Shown: positions 44,829-57,376 of the stretch, piece after piece
How positions within the stretch are numbered: position 1 is the first letter of the stretch
Layout: each line of letters starts with the position of its first letter
Origin: Symbiodinium microadriaticum
Taxonomy: Eukaryota > Sar > Dinophyceae > Suessiales > Symbiodiniaceae
DNA: 64,000 nucleotides
Assembly: GCA_001939145.1 (NCBI GenBank)
Contig: LSRX01000811.1
Coordinates: 24,201 to 88,200 of the forward strand
Direction: 5' to 3'
The notes under the pieces: generated by a model
Told to the model about the DNA's origin: nothing
Database searches by the model: none
Seen by the model: the letters and a program-made list of their open reading frames with translations, nothing else
Made by a program: the position numbers and the translations under genes

Positions 44829-47040
44829 ACCTGTAGGCAGTGCCTAAAGTAGGTACTCTCCTCGCTCCAGAATGCGACTTCCGAGGCCACCACGCAAGGA
44901 AGCGATGAAGAGGGTTGGATTTTAAAATCTTCACGCTTCAACTCACAGTGAACCTTTTCGGGTTTCGGGCTTCGGGATTTGCGTTGCATGATGCGACCTT
45001 GTATTATATAATATTCACCGATATCTGCGGAGCTACTACCAAACTCCCTGACTTATCTACACCAATCCTTAGTCAAAAGTCCTATGCCACCAAACGCAGG
45101 AACCCAAAGCTTGCCCCTAGCCACAAATACGAAGCCGTGAACCCTAAAACCAAACACCCGAATGCTCCCATCCCTGCATAGCCCCGAACCCAATACCCGC
45201 ACACACCCTGGACCAAACCCCAAACGCGAAACCCTAAACCAAAAACCGCAAAACCCCAAAGCCTGAACATAACAGCAGAAAGAAGCCGGGGAAAAGGTCC
45301 CCTGAGTAACCTTTTTTCCTAAAATCACCTCAACCCTAAGCCCCTAAACCCTATAGCGGGCAACCGGCGGAGAGGGGACTGGATGTAGTGCCGGCTGTCG
45401 AAAGAGGAGCTGCAAAAATGGGCTGCATCCTCAGGAGGGAAGTGGGGCCTTTGGGTTGAGACCTCAGAGCCCTAAACCCTAATTACATACCCTAAATCCT
45501 AAACCCTGACTCAGAGCCCTAAACCCTAAATACCTTCCGGGCTTGGGGGATGTGATGTTTCGGTGGAATTTAGTAAGCTGACTTCAGGGAGGCTTGAATC
45601 AAGCACTAAATCGTTCAATCTGGCAGCTAAACCTTAAACCTAGACCCGAAACCCTATCTAACAGAGTCCTTCAGCAAGGGATCGCTAACGAAATGCTGTC
45701 TTCGGGGCCTAGGAATTGGATTTTTGTGGGTTTTGAGCATCTGGCCGGCATGCATCGGACTTCGACGTTGGCACGTGCTACCCTGTTTAGGTTTTAGGGC
45801 TTTAGGGGTTCAGGGTTTAAGTTTTGGTTTGACTTAGGCATTTTTGTTGGGGGAGTGCGGGGGTTTCGGCTCGGCTTTACCTTCGGGGTCCAAAGTACCT
45901 CATCTTTTGGGTAGTTGGCGTTACGATATGAATATGTTAAAGTTAAGGTTAGCATCTGGCGCAGTGCATGTCAATTTAGCATAGGGGCTTGGTAAGAACC
46001 GAGGGTAGACTTGAAGCACACATGCACTACAAGCCATGACCCGAAAGCATGAAACTAAACTTGTCGTTGAGGAACTCCCCTGGTGCTCACCACTTGTTGC
46101 TGCAGCCATCATAACATGAGGCCTTCAGAATTGGAATAAGGATTTAGGGTGCCCTTGAGACACTTGTGCAGGGACCGTGGCATAGCTTTCCCGTTCCGGC
46201 CTTCTCTGTTCTCACAAGCCGCCCTAAACCCTAAACCCTGAAAGCCCCTAAACCCTAAACCCGTCTTTACAGCACGTGCACCACCAGCGACCACGATCGA
46301 GCCTTCCTTGCCTTGGCGCTGTGGCAACAAAACATCGTGCTGGGTTTAGAGTTTAGGGTTTAAGGTTTATTAGGGTTTAGGGTCTAGATTTAGGGTTTAT
46401 AAGGGTTTAGGCGGCATCAGCTTGCGCAAGAACTGGTTGTGGATGTGCAGGTTATCTGTCGAGGAGGTGTCCCGTGCGCCCGACGCTATGCTCTCCCCAA
46501 ACGTTTCGGCAGCTGCAGTATGGATGCTGTGCCCATTTAAAAGACAGGTCTGTTTTCTCACACTAGGTTCCACATTGCTGCCATCCTTGAGATGGAGCTG
46601 TTCATCTTGGCACGAGCGAAGGTTGCAGTCCAGTCCTTCTTGACACCGGTCTGAAGGCTCCAAGAACCTGCGCGGAAGTCCGTGAGACCGCCGCTGTAAG
46701 CAGTGAAAAGTCGGTGGCCGGGTCGCCCAGAGTAACCAATTTGAATAGGGGTTTGACCCTAAAAATTGGTACATCTACCTTAGTTTAAGGCACCGTAGTT
46801 ACTCTTAAGTAAACCTGAAATACAACGGCACTATGGACCAAGCCTCCTCGTAGCCGTTGAAGATCTGCGCACAAAGTGCTCTCTGAGCTCCTACAGAGAT
46901 TATTGTGCAGTGTAGCCGAGGAGGTTAATTAAGCAGGGTTCCTTTTCGTGCTCCTTGAAGGGTTCTGTAACAGCTTTAGGGTTTGGGGCTGTAGGGTTTA
47001 GGGTATGGTTTAGGCCGTTTAGTTGCGTGGGATAGAAGCT
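44829..47040. other. Intergenic DNA, no gene recognised
   Basis: Small telomere-like blocks at 45220-45260, 45465-45530, 46223-46262 and 46340-46410. A minus-strand open frame at 46410-46720 is preceded by an acceptor-like string (TTTTCACTGCTTACAG) but has no recognisable domain; it is not called as a gene. Confidence 0.4.
46730..46815. mobile_element. MITE-like sequence, family M7
   Basis: AGAGTAACCAATTTGAATAG at the left and CACCGTAGTTACTCTTAAGT at the right are imperfect inverted arms. Confidence 0.4.
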
Positions 47041-47089
47041 CAAGCTTTGGAGTCTAGGGCGCACGTGTCCATGAGTTATAAGATATATC

Positions 47090-47184
47090 TACCCATAGGC
47101 TCCATTGTAGTTCCTTTTTGGGATTACCTTACAGTATCCTAAATATACATCCACAGACAGGAACTATAGTGGAGCCTATAGGTA
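47090..47184. mobile_element. MITE-like inverted repeat, family M2
   Basis: TACCCATAGGCTCCATTGTA at the left and TATAGTGGAGCCTATAGGTA at the right, TA at both ends, centre ATTACCTTACAGTATCCTAA. Confidence 0.75.
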
Positions 47185-48026
47185 AAGGCTATCTCCCTCA
47201 GCCCTAAACTAAACCCTAAACCCGAAACCCTATAGCCTAAACCCGAAAACCTAAACCCTAAACCCGAAATCTAGACACTAAACCCGGAACCCAAAACCCG
47301 AAACCAAGAAGTGTTATCTGCGTCAACGCTGGGGCTTTTCGTGTTCGGCGCTGGGAAGGCCTACGGCTCAAGGATCTTTACGGGCAATGCAAGGGTTTAG
47401 GGTTTTGGGTTTGTGTTTTCGGGTTTCGGGTTTAGGGTTTAGGATTTATATAGGGTTTAGGGCTTTGGGTTTAGGCAAAAGTCTAGGCTTTCAGCCTAAC
47501 CCAAAGCCCTGAACTCTAAACCTCTCCGTCCTTCCGAGTATATACGACCTGCTCTAGGACCTACATAAGGAAGCCATCGTAAGGAACCCTCAAAACTCTA
47601 AGTTTCCTAGGGCCCACCTACACCCTAAACCCCAGCGGCCCTAAACCCTGAATCCGGGTGGCTTTTGGGCAGAAGGAAGGAAGGAAGGAAGGAAGGAAGG
47701 AAGGAAGGAAGGAGGCCTCAGCTGTCCCAGTCGAGGACTCGGTGGCCACACGGTCGCATCAAGCCGCAGACAGAAGCCTCATCGGTACGTCCTCCTGGCC
47801 TTCAGTTTGACTGGAGGATACCTATGCTGCTGAAATAAGGTGTACACTTTCCGTTCTATAAGGGATCATAGTATCCCCAAAATGTTTAGAGTGTACTCAT
47901 TCAGCTACTAAGAAATGATGCTCACTCACTGTAACCCTCGCCCATTTTCTCAGGGCCCGGAAGGATCAAAGGAGAGCATCGGTACCAGGCAGTCCTTTTA
48001 GAAGCATACACAGAGAGCCCAAACAC
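47185..48026. other. Intergenic DNA, no gene recognised
   Basis: CCCGAAACC-type telomere-like variants at 47205-47310, TTTAGGG at 47395-47470. The rest is unrecognised. Confidence 0.45.
47674..47711. repeat. (GGAA)n microsatellite
   Basis: Nine to ten perfect GGAA units. Confidence 0.9.
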
Positions 48027-48150
48027 ACCCTAAACCCTAAACCCTAAAACCTAAGCCCTAAACCCTAAACCCTAAACCCTAAGCCCTAAACCCTAGACGC
48101 TAAGCCCTAAACCCTAAACCATAAACCTTAAACCCTAAGCCCTAAACCCA
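48027..48150 (-). repeat. CCCTAAA block
   Basis: About 120 bp of CCCTAAA and GCCCTAAA units. Confidence 0.85.
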
Positions 48151-48243
48151 ACAGAAACCCAGCAGAGTGCTTGAAGCACCCGGAGGGAACCAGGCACTAG
48201 CACTGTCGCAAGGTGGGCCTCGAGGCTCAAAGGAATATGAACG

Positions 48244-48412
48244 GTTTAGGCTTTAAGGTTTAGGGTTTAGGCTTTAAGGTTTAGGGTTTAGGGTTTAGGG
48301 TAACATGAGAATTAGGGTTTAAGGTTTAGGGTAGTATGAGAATTAGGGGTTAAGGTTTAGGGTAATATGAGAATTAGGGTTTAAGGTTTAGGGTAACATG
48401 AGAATGTGAACA
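48244..48412 (+). repeat. TTTAGGG block turning into a 31-bp minisatellite
   Basis: The word TAACATGAGAA (or a one-base variant) begins at 48301, 48332, 48363 and 48394, exactly 31 bp apart. Each unit also contains TTTAAGGTTTAGGG. Confidence 0.85.
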
Positions 48413-48589
48413 GAAGTTTTCAGCTCGAGAGCCCCATGCTACTAGGGTTTGCGAAGTAAGTGCGTGGAGGTTGGAGTGAATTTGGGGCTTCGCATACAGA
48501 CTAACGCAGCGTACCACCTGTGCTCGAAGGACTCGCGGTATGGATATTGGTATGTTACGTCACAGCCTTCAAGCCCTGAAGCCCTTAAA

Positions 48590-48868
48590 TCTAAACCCTA
48601 AACCCCCAAAACCTAATCCCCTAAACCCCTAAACCCTAAACCCCTAAACCCCTAAACCCCCTAAACCCCTCAACTCCTCAACCCTAAACCCCAAAAAACC
48701 CTTCTCCAAGTCTTTCGGAAGTCGACAGGCTCCTGCATGCGCTTCGAAGGCTGCCGACTGCCTGAGCTCAGACTCTCGGGGCTTCAGTAGGGTTTAGGGT
48801 TTAGGGTTTAGGGTTTAGGGTTTGGGGTTTAGGGTTTAGGGTTTGGGGTTTAGGGTTTAGGGCTTAAG
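48590..48868. repeat. CCCTAAA block (48590-48690) and TTTAGGG block (48788-48868)
   Basis: About 95 bp of unique DNA lie between; arrays face outward. Confidence 0.8.
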
Positions 48869-50474
48869 CTAAGGACGAAATGAACCCCAAAAGGGCTTCA
48901 GGTTCATATACCATATAGGGATTCATAGTATAAGGCCCCCTACTTGTAAGGGTCATTTGGTCCTCAAGGTAAGGACCGGCATGGTCGAATTAACGGGTGT
49001 AGGTTAGGGTTTTAGGGTGTAGGGTTTAGGGTGTTGGAGATATAGCGACTAGGAGTCTAGAGGTTTGGGGCTTTAGGGCTTTTGGCTTTAGGGTCTACAG
49101 GGATCCCAGTACCCTCTTTGTACCCTTAAGTAGGGGTATATGGCCCCAAATACTAGGTTTTTAGGGTCTCATAGAGGGGTAGATGGGGCATGTGAACAGC
49201 TCTACAGTGGAACTACAGCGGGATACTCCTACCACGTATTGAGACCTCTACCCTAGTCCCCACCATTTGTACGACATCCATCAACTTACGGTTTCCATTC
49301 CTATCAATTCCACGATTACGAACAACTCACTACTAGCATGATACCTATTCGCCGGCGTGCTTGCCAGTACGAGTGTCACTTCTCGTTCGAAGGTATCCGA
49401 AAGGGTTATAGGGTTGAGTGCATGGGGCTTTGAGTTCGGGGTTAGCGGTAAATGCATGATACTCACCATACTTGTGGGCAGGTAATGCGTGCGCTTGTGA
49501 AGCTGAGGGTAAAAGCAAAGTGTCGGGTGCTGCAGAGGCTGCAGGCTCGCAAGTAAGACTGGCTCATTCTTACAAGTCGAAGTGATGAAAACCCCTTTTA
49601 GGGTACAGGAACTCAAGCTCATACGACAAAGTCAGAACACGAACAGACATCGGAAGCCTATGCTCGTGTAACACGACATGTCTTGAATCTGAACACAGAC
49701 GTGATCAATTCGGGAGATTAAGACATATGCGTCCTGAACACTCTACGCACTTGGTACCGAAATCCCAAACACACAATCCTGGACAACAACATCTCGAGCT
49801 CGAACTTGAAACCTTGAAACCCTCTGGACTCTAGCATCCGAAGTGCGCCGCCCGAGCTTCGCCGGAGGGTGGGAGCACTGCACCCTGCGGCTCCACGACG
49901 AGCCCCTGACAAAACCAAGCACGATCCCGAAGTGTGACCACTATGAGCTTCAACGGTCTACGGCTTGCCTGGGAGTTTAGGTGCTTGGCGCTTGGCATAT
50001 GCTCAAATGCCGTAGGAACGGTGACGGGCCGACACGAACGGTCGACAAGAACGGCTCCCAAAGTATCCCCAGTGCTTGATTACATGCACAACACAAGGTG
50101 AATTCCTACGTGTACTTATTTGCACGACACAGAGTGGAATCAAAGGTGGGGTTATTACATAGAACATGTACAGCTTTTTCTACGCATTCCCCCCCATACA
50201 GGTATGCAGGATTGCTTGGAGTTGTGTGGATCGTAGCATGTGGATGTTCCTTGCTTTTGGCTGCCAAGCTCGAGGGTTCACAGGTGCCATGTTGTTGTGG
50301 ACCTGGGTGTACCGAGGGTTTAAGGCTTTAACGTTTAGTGGGAAGTCAACTGCAACTTCGTCAGGAAACTGTAGGGCAACTTTACCTCAGTGTGCGGGAA
50401 AGCGGACGATAGCCTTCTGACAAACACCCGCGGCCCCTAAACCCTAAACCCACGGCGGCCGGTAGCAGTCCATG

Positions 50475-50575
50475 TACCAATAGGCTCCGTTGTAGCTCTT
50501 TTTGGGAATACCTTGTAGGATCCTACACAAACCACATTGTAGTTCTTTTCGGGATTACCTTATAGGACCCTAAAT
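50475..50575. mobile_element. MITE-like family M2, two left arms in tandem
   Basis: AATAGGCTCCGTTGTAGCTC is followed 60 bp later by CATTGTAGTTCTTTTCGGG, each with an ATTACCTTA/ATACCTTG centre. This is a rearranged copy with direct rather than inverted ends. Confidence 0.5.
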
Positions 50576-50818
50576 CAGCGTGTACACTTCCATTTGTGCA
50601 CCTTCCATTCGTGCACCTCCCTAGGCCCGATCACTCTAAACCTTAGACCCATTCTGATAATTCGCAGAGCCTCCACACACATGCAAGGATGTTCCTGTTT
50701 CCGTGCTCCTTCGCTTGGGGCCCCCACCAGTTTCACGCTGTCAGGGAGTCAAGGGCGCCAGCATTAGGGACTATAGGAGCAAGCATAAGATACTATCACT
50801 ATTCTCCTGATGCATGTC

Positions 50819-50916
50819 TACCCATAGGTCCCTAAGTAGTTCCTTTTTGGGATTGCCTTATAGGATTCTAAATCTAAACCATAAAACGGAAAAAAAAACT
50901 ATGGAGCCTATGGGTA
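50819..50916. mobile_element. MITE-like inverted repeat, family M2
   Basis: TACCCATAGGTCCCTAAGTA at the left, ACTATGGAGCCTATGGGTA at the right. The left arm is of the CCCTAAGTA subtype and the right arm of the GGAGCC subtype, so the copy is chimeric. Confidence 0.65.
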
Positions 50917-51235
50917 AACCCCTATACAACCCACTGCAAGGCAATACAATGCCCCAGACTGCAGATTCCTGAACGCCCAATCCTCAACCCTGAAACCCCC
51001 CCCAGAACTCTTACATGAATTATAATTTATCAACCCTAAAACCCAGAAAATAGATCTCTAAAGTTTAAAGCCCCCGAACACAAAACTCTAAACCCCCAAA
51101 ACCCAAAAACCCTAAGCCCCAAAACCTTAAAAACAAAAAATACCGAAACCCTAAAACCCAAAACCCGACAACCTGAAACCCTGCCCAGCCGCTTGCCTCC
51201 TCTTTCGAGATGCGGAAGATGACTCGCCCGGCCTC

Positions 51236-51490
51236 GGGGGCTTAGGGCTTAGGGCTCAGGGCTTAGGGTTTAGGGCTTATAGGGGTTAGGGCTTAGGGTT
51301 TAGGGCTTAGGGTTTAGGGTTCAGGGCTTAGGGTTTAGGTTTACCTGAAGATCCAAATGTGCTGTTTAGGGGTTATACCCGATACTTAAGAGGTCATGAC
51401 CTATTGTGTCGTAGAGTTGGGGCATACTGTTTAGGGGTTATACCCGATAATTAAGATGTCACGACCTGTTGTTTTGTAGGGTTTGGGGGT
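51236..51490. repeat. TTTAGGG block and a 65-bp tandem duplication
   Basis: 51236-51345 is a GGGCTTAGGGTTTA array. CTGTTTAGGGGTTATACCCG starts at 51362 and again at 51427. Confidence 0.75.
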
Positions 51491-53105
51491 TTAGGGTCTA
51501 CCCCTAGCCTACTTTTGTTAAGAGGGTCGTTGTAAACCTGGTTTATAGCAGGAGCTTATAGTCGCCATTGTAACTCCTTTTTGGGGAGAATAGGATCCTA
51601 TATTACAAAACGGGTTAACCAAAACGAATAACTACTAGGGTGTAGGTTTCAGGGCTTTGGGCTTAGGATCCGGGGGTCTAGGGACTGTTGTTACTTTTTA
51701 TTTTTGGGCCTGGGGTTTAGGGCCTATGGATTTAGGGTCTTTGGGGTTTATAGGTCTTAAGAGCAGACTCCAGGACCTCTGGGCTGTGCTTGCGGCTTGT
51801 TGATATGAGCGTCTGTAGCGCTTTAAACCCAGCCCTACGGTTGATGATAGAATTCCTGCATTACCCAAAATAAGGCACATAACAGAATTCTCATAGTTTA
51901 GGGTCCTTAAGGTAATGCAGGATTTCTACCATCAACAGTATGGGCATGTTCGGGTTTTGGTGATTGCCACAAAATCATGAGGGTTTACATGGGTAGTCCC
52001 CTTTGAGGTCGGCACCCTTACATATATAAAAAGGACCCTAAACGGGACCCCCAGTTTAGAGAGCTACCCGCATGCTGTTCGAAGGCTTCATGGGCCTATA
52101 AGGTGCGAAGGCTTCTGGAGGCGAACATGTCTAGGGTTTTGAATACTGTAGGTGTTTCATGGGTCCTTTAAGAAGGTACAAGGGAAAGCCTCAGGTCTCT
52201 ATTTAAAATTGCTGGGAAGGATTTCACTCAGACCCTGTGGCCTTTTGGGGTTTCAAGCTAAGGTCTCGATGAGGGCGAAGGGCTCTTGGACCAAAAGTCG
52301 TCAGTCTGTGTGGGCATCTGAGAGCTCAGGGCCTTTTGGGGCTTGTGACAGCTTACAGGGGTTGCACGGACCCTCAAGCTTGTGCGGTGCTTTTAAGCTT
52401 CGATCAGCGCCTTTAGGGGCATGTGGTAACGTGTTGTGGGCGTTTAGAAATATAGGGCTTTTAGGCTTGTAAGCTCCAAGTCATGAAGAACGCTGTATAG
52501 GGCTTCCTCAATGAGGTTAGTTGGGCATGTCGCGCCTCAGGGCCTTGTGAAGTATTTCTATGCACGGCTTAATGACAGGGTTCTCCAAGAGCTGCTATGT
52601 GTTTTGGGTTTGTAATGTGTCTATCCGGCTTTGTGAGTTAGACCTGTGAATTAAACAACAATGGATTGAAAGGTTACAGCCCCATCACAGCTATGCCACG
52701 CGATGTTTGTAGGGTTTAGGGGCTACAGTCAGAGCTTTATGATTCAAGGGTCACAACCTCAGAATTTGTGGGTCACGGCGTGCTTGTTGTCCATGTAGGG
52801 GGTACAGGACAAAGATTGAATAGGGTATTAGGCTTGAGGGTCTGCCGACATTCAGGATCGTGCTGAACGACCTGGAGGCTCAACACCTGTCTAGTAACCC
52901 TTCTACCAACCCTTGCCGCCGTAGAACATGCAGCAACTTTAAAAAACCTTGTAGCAACCCTGATGGTTATTGTAGTACCCGTATTGAACTGGACAGAAAC
53001 ACTTAAATAACCTTTCTCGGGCCTAGGGATCCAGCTTGGAAGGGTCAAGGTTTCCAAGAACAGCACAGCAAAAGTTGACTCGCAGTAGAAGTCAGACCAT
53101 CAACC
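51491..53105. other. Intergenic DNA, no gene recognised
   Basis: 51555-51640 is a decayed relative of M2. 51988-52073 is an M3 copy (see separately). 52080-53100 is nearly free of telomere-like repeats and holds no recognisable domain. Confidence 0.4.
51988..52073. mobile_element. MITE-like inverted repeat, family M3
   Basis: CATGGGTAGTCCCCTTTGAG at the left and CCAGTTTAGAGAGCTACCCG at the right, with an internal ACCCTAAACGGGACC. Confidence 0.55.
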
Positions 53106-53210
53106 CCAAATGTTGAAGCTTACCCTAAATATCCACGTCGGCCAAGGAAAGGTTCCCATATAGATACTTCCGGGTCAACGTGTATATGGTATACATCAGA
53201 TACATGGTAT

Positions 53211-53593
53211 GCATATATATATATATATATATATATGTATATGTATGTATATAAATATAAATATATATAAATATAAATATATGTATATAAATATATGTAT
53301 ATAAATATATATACATGCACACAGACACACACACTATCTTTCCATCTATGGATACCTATACCGATATACCTATCTACCTACCTATCCACCCACCTATCTA
53401 CCCATCCAGCCATCTATCCATCTGTCGATCAAACCTATCTATCTATCTATCTGTCTATCTATCTATCTATCTATCTATCTATCGAACTATCTATCTATGC
53501 ATGCACCTACCCACGCATCCACCCACCCACCTATCCACACACACACAAACAGACACACACACACAGACACACACAGACACACACAGAGACAGA

Positions 53594-53628
<35 letters not shown>

Positions 53629-53702
53629 GCACGCACACACACACACAGACAGAGACTCACACACAGACACACACAGACACACACACACACACACACACAC
53701 AC
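53211..53702. repeat. Long compound microsatellite
   Basis: In order: (TA)n, (TATG/TATAAA)n to 53310, CTAT/CCAT/CCAC runs at 53340-53500, then (CA)n and CACAGA runs at 53538-53702. The open frames here (poly-His/Thr, poly-Cys/Val) are artefacts. Confidence 0.9.
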
Positions 53703-53705
53703 TAC

Positions 53706-56060
53706 ATGGGCCCAGGGGCCCGCGCAAGCCCACGCTTGGTGGTCTCAGGCTCCAGAGGGATTAGAGGCCGGGACCGAGGGTTTGGGACCCGGGGTTGACG
53801 GCCTAACCTTTGAGGTCGAAGGGGGTCGTGGGTTTAGGGTAAGGGTCTTGGGCTTGGGGTTCGGTTGTGGGATGTAGTTCAAGGGCAGGGTTTAGGGTTA
53901 GGTCGTTTTTTCCTCGAGGTTTATGTTCGGGTGTAATTAAGGTTTTAGGGTAAGTCATTACATCTCTCTGACTGCCGGGTAGACGACGGAAGGGCAAGCC
54001 CCAAAAACTTCTGAGATCAGGGACCCTGACTTCTAAACAATGCAAGTAAGCCTCAATCCCCCAAAAGTACCAAAACCATCCTAAATTACCTAAACCCTAA
54101 ACCCTAAACCCCTAAACCCTGAACCCCTAAACCCCTTTAATTCTGAGGCAGCAGCAGAGTTGATCGTCACCCGCTCCTCCGAGGCATCAGAGCCCAGAGA
54201 CTTCAGGAGGAAAACGTGGCCGGTGTAGGTGGTTTCGTCTGGGCAGGGCGGTCTTTTTTGCGGTTTAGGGTTTAGGGTTTAGTTAGGGTTTAGGGTTTAG
54301 GGGCCCAACATATCTCAGAAACCCTAAACCCCCAAACCCCCTAAACTTGGCCCTGAAGCCCTAAAAGCTTCCTCTTCGACCCTTTAAGTCATCTAACGGA
54401 GGCTCGGGGCTATGGATCTCTTACGGCGGTTTGGAGCTTAGGATTCAGAGAGATAAAGCGTTTGAGGCTGTAGCGTTTAAAATACGGGGAATTGGTGACC
54501 CACAGGAAGTGGCATCTAGAGTCAAGCTTCTGATGAACACCCTGCTAACAGGAGGCAGGTGAATTTGCCGCACGACAAGCGGCACTGGAAAGAACTCTTT
54601 CCTGCATGCGCCAGCCGCCGGGGCGACAAGTTCTTCGATCCGCTCATGGCTCCTTCACACGAAAGCCCAAGTATTGGTTGGCAGACCCGTTCGGGAGTCA
54701 CAAAAGCAAGGGTTGGTCTCAAAAAATGAAGTGGCAAGTCTTTCGGCGGTGGTGTCCATAGCATCTGCTATCTGAAACTGCAAATTGCGAAGGTGACTGG
54801 CGAGAATGCTCGCATAGCGGCACTGCCCACTGACAGGCGTTACGGACGTGGGGTCCCCGCACACGCACCAAAACACGTGCTCTATTCGAATTGAATTCAG
54901 GTCGGTCGACGATCCATGGGGGCACACCACTCACTGGCGTTAAGGTCCTGAAAGCCCCGGGTTGGGCACTCTAGAGCGTCTCATGGTAGTCTATGAGATT
55001 GGGCACTCCAGGGAGTCTCACGGTAGTCTCTGAGAGTTTCAGCGGGCGAGGAGCGGACGAAGAGCGACGGGAGTAAACTGACTTTTAAATCCCACACCGA
55101 GGGTGGGGAACAATGAACCTCTAGACTCGAGCCCTAAGTCCCCGAGCCCCAAGCCCTGAAGCCTAAACCCTAAAACTAGATCTTGGCAGCCTAAGCTTCC
55201 CACTACTTCATCTCAGCGCCAGGCGGTGGATCAAGTGAGGACCCACTTCGACGACGAAGCGCTCGTCGTCGTCCTTGTCGGGCTCAAAGTACGGAGTGTT
55301 TCCACGTTTCCGAAGTCTAGTTTTTATAGCTTCGACCGGGCGTCCGCTACAGACTGGGCCAGGCTTCATTATACAGGAGAGTAGTCTCCCAGAAATGCAG
55401 GTATACTCATTCAGCTACTCAGACTCTGAAATGCATGTGTCTTGCCTGCTGTCTTTTCGTTGGCTACTTCTGCATTCCGACTGCTGATATGCTGATGTGC
55501 CGGCACCTCTTTTCCACAGTGTTGGAAGAGACACTAAACCCACAACCCTAAACCCTGAACCGGCTCAAAACCGGCATTCCAAACCTGAAGCCACCTACCC
55601 TGAACCTCCAACTCTCTAACCCGTTACGCCGTAGACCCTGACATCGCTTCAAAACCTTGATATACAGCATAACAACCCACGTTGATGTCACGTTAACACA
55701 CTTGTGAACCTCATAAACCTTAAAACCCCAAACCCTAGACCCACCCCTTTCGGCCATGTGTGGCCCGTTCTGGGCCGCCCAGCATCTGGAGATAGCCAGA
55801 AGAGCCTTAGGTATGCGCACTTTTGAGGGCTACGGTAAGGTACCAAGCGGGATACTATCAGGGTCCTCCCAAGTTTAGTATAATGAGGGTTACGCAACAG
55901 TTGCAAAAGTTGGTATAGTTGCTATAAGGGTTCAGATAGGTTTGAGCAGAGCCTGTAGCCTTGAACATGTTGAGTTTGGATTGCTACAGACGCCAGGGGT
56001 TGAGGGCTTTGGAGTGTAGGGTTAGGGGTGTAAGTCCTACCAATATATCTTTGCTTCCAT
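53706..56060. other. Intergenic DNA, no gene recognised
   Basis: Telomere-like blocks at 54088-54140 (CCCTAAA), 54263-54303 (TTTAGGG) and 54318-54345. 54480-54960 is GC-rich with overlapping open frames on the minus strand but no known domain. Two near-identical 30-bp strings (GGGCACTC(T/C)AG, TCTCA(T/C)GGTAGTCT) lie at 54964-55045. Confidence 0.4.
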
Positions 56061-56063
56061 GCC

Positions 56064-56170
56064 TACTTGGAGGTTCATTGGTAGTTATAAGTAGGGTTAT
56101 CAGTAGGATAACTGTAGTTATAACCCATCTTAGGGGACTTATAACCTCACTTAAAACTACACATGAACCC
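56064..56170. mobile_element. MITE-like family M1, right end replaced by CCCTAAA
   Basis: Left end TACTTGGAGGTTCATTGGTA is intact. The right side reads AAAACTACACATGAACC and passes into CCCTAAACCC, where CTCCAAGTA would be expected. Confidence 0.65.
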
Positions 56171-56344
56171 TAAACCCTACAAGAAAAAACAAAACCTTTA
56201 AAGGAACCCTTAAAGGAACCCCATAGCCCCACTCATAATAGGAACAGCTCCGCATCCCCGAAAATTGAAATCCTCTGAACCCCATGCCAGATCCCTAAAA
56301 GGCCTGCTGAACCCGCTAAGACATCCTGAGAACCGGTACTTGGA

Positions 56345-56790
56345 CACATACTGTTAGGGTTTAGGCGGGTTTAGGGGTTTAGGGGTTTAAGGTTTAGGGG
56401 TTTAGGGTTTAGGGATAGGGTTTTGGGGCTTAGGCCCTAAAAACCCCTGAACCCTAAGCCCAGGCGAAGTTTGGCGTGCAGGAAAGAGACTTCGCGCTGA
56501 TGGAGCCCTCGTTGACGAAGGCCACTTTGAGCTCCTCGAGAAAGTTGTGTGTGCTTTTGGTGTGAGGGTAAGGATTTATGTTTGAGGGTTTAGGAGTTCG
56601 GGTTTCGGGCTTAGGGTTTAGGATTTAGGGTTTAGGATTTCATATACAAGGGCACTACATAGGGTCTGAAAGGGTTCTATATGGGTTTTGGGTTTAGGGT
56701 TTAGCACTTCGTGTTTAGGGTTTAGGGTTCAGGATTTAGGGTCTAGGGTTCAAGGTTTAAAGTTGGGAGTTTAGGGTGTAGGGTTCGGGG
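56345..56790 (+). repeat. TTTAGGG blocks
   Basis: Blocks at 56345-56440 and 56575-56790; the second has TTTAGGATTTAGGG and TTCAGGATTTAGGG variants and an interruption at 56640-56690. Confidence 0.75.
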
Positions 56791-56888
56791 CCCGGGGTTT
56801 ACCTTGCCCCCAAATCACCTACCCGTTCGAGGACTTATAAACACTTACACGGAAACCATAACAAAGAACCTTAAAGCAACAGGGTTTA

Positions 56889-56989
56889 ATGTAGGGGCCT
56901 TAGTAATTAGAACAGGGTTTTGGGGTATCTTATACTATAATTATAATAGGTAAAACCCTAAACCCTAAACATTCAGGCTTCTATATTAA
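56889..56989. mobile_element. MITE-like family M4, right arm interrupted by CCCTAAA
   Basis: Left TGTAGGGGCCTTAGTAATTA followed by AGGGTTTTGGGG and TATACTATAATTATAATAGG. The expected right arm is reduced to AGGCTTCTATATTA after two CCCTAAA units. Confidence 0.55.
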
Positions 56990-57094
56990 TCCCTAAACAC
57001 CGCCTCCTCTAGAGCACCATCAGCGGACCAGCAGAGGGCAACCACCAGCAAGGCGATGAGGCCCTGGCTGCTGCAGGGTTTAGGGTTTAGGGGT

Positions 57095-57152
57095 CTTCGA
57101 CTTTCTTATTTTATTATTATTATTATTTTTTATTACTTTTTTTTTTGGGGGG
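57095..57152. repeat. (ATT)n, T run and G run
   Basis: TATTATTATTATT, then T x10 and G x11. Confidence 0.8.
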
Positions 57153-57262
57153 GGGGGAGTTTGTACAGGGCTTGTTTCATAGGTATAGAGGCTTAGGGTT
57201 GGTTGTCTATGAGGAGATTGATTCCAGGGGGCTTTTTTGAGCCCTGCTTTGTGGAGGGGAAG

Positions 57263-57376
57263 TACTTGGAGGTTCATGGGTAGTTATAAGTGGGGTTAAA
57301 AGACCCCTAATATGGGGTATAACCATAGTTACCCTACTTATAACCCCACTTATAACTACCCACGCGCTTCCAAGTA
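57263..57376. mobile_element. MITE-like inverted repeat, family M1 (compact, near-complete)
   Basis: TACTTGGAGGTTCATGGGTA at the left and CTACCCACGCGCTTCCAAGTA (minus one base) at the right. TA at both ends, 114 bp in all. Confidence 0.8.

Larger units (their letters stand above)
48869..51235. other. Intergenic DNA, no gene recognised
   Basis: 49180-50420 is unusually free of telomere-like repeats. It has short open frames on both strands but none with a recognisable domain. 50990-51180 is A/C-rich with CCCCAAAACC words. Confidence 0.4.

Noticed and set aside
46397..46774. Host gene on the minus strand
   Set aside because: An acceptor-like string is present, but the frame starts within a repeat (M7) and shows no domain.
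53120..53877. His/Thr-rich and Cys/Val-rich proteins
   Set aside because: Translations of (CA)n and (CTAT)n microsatellites.
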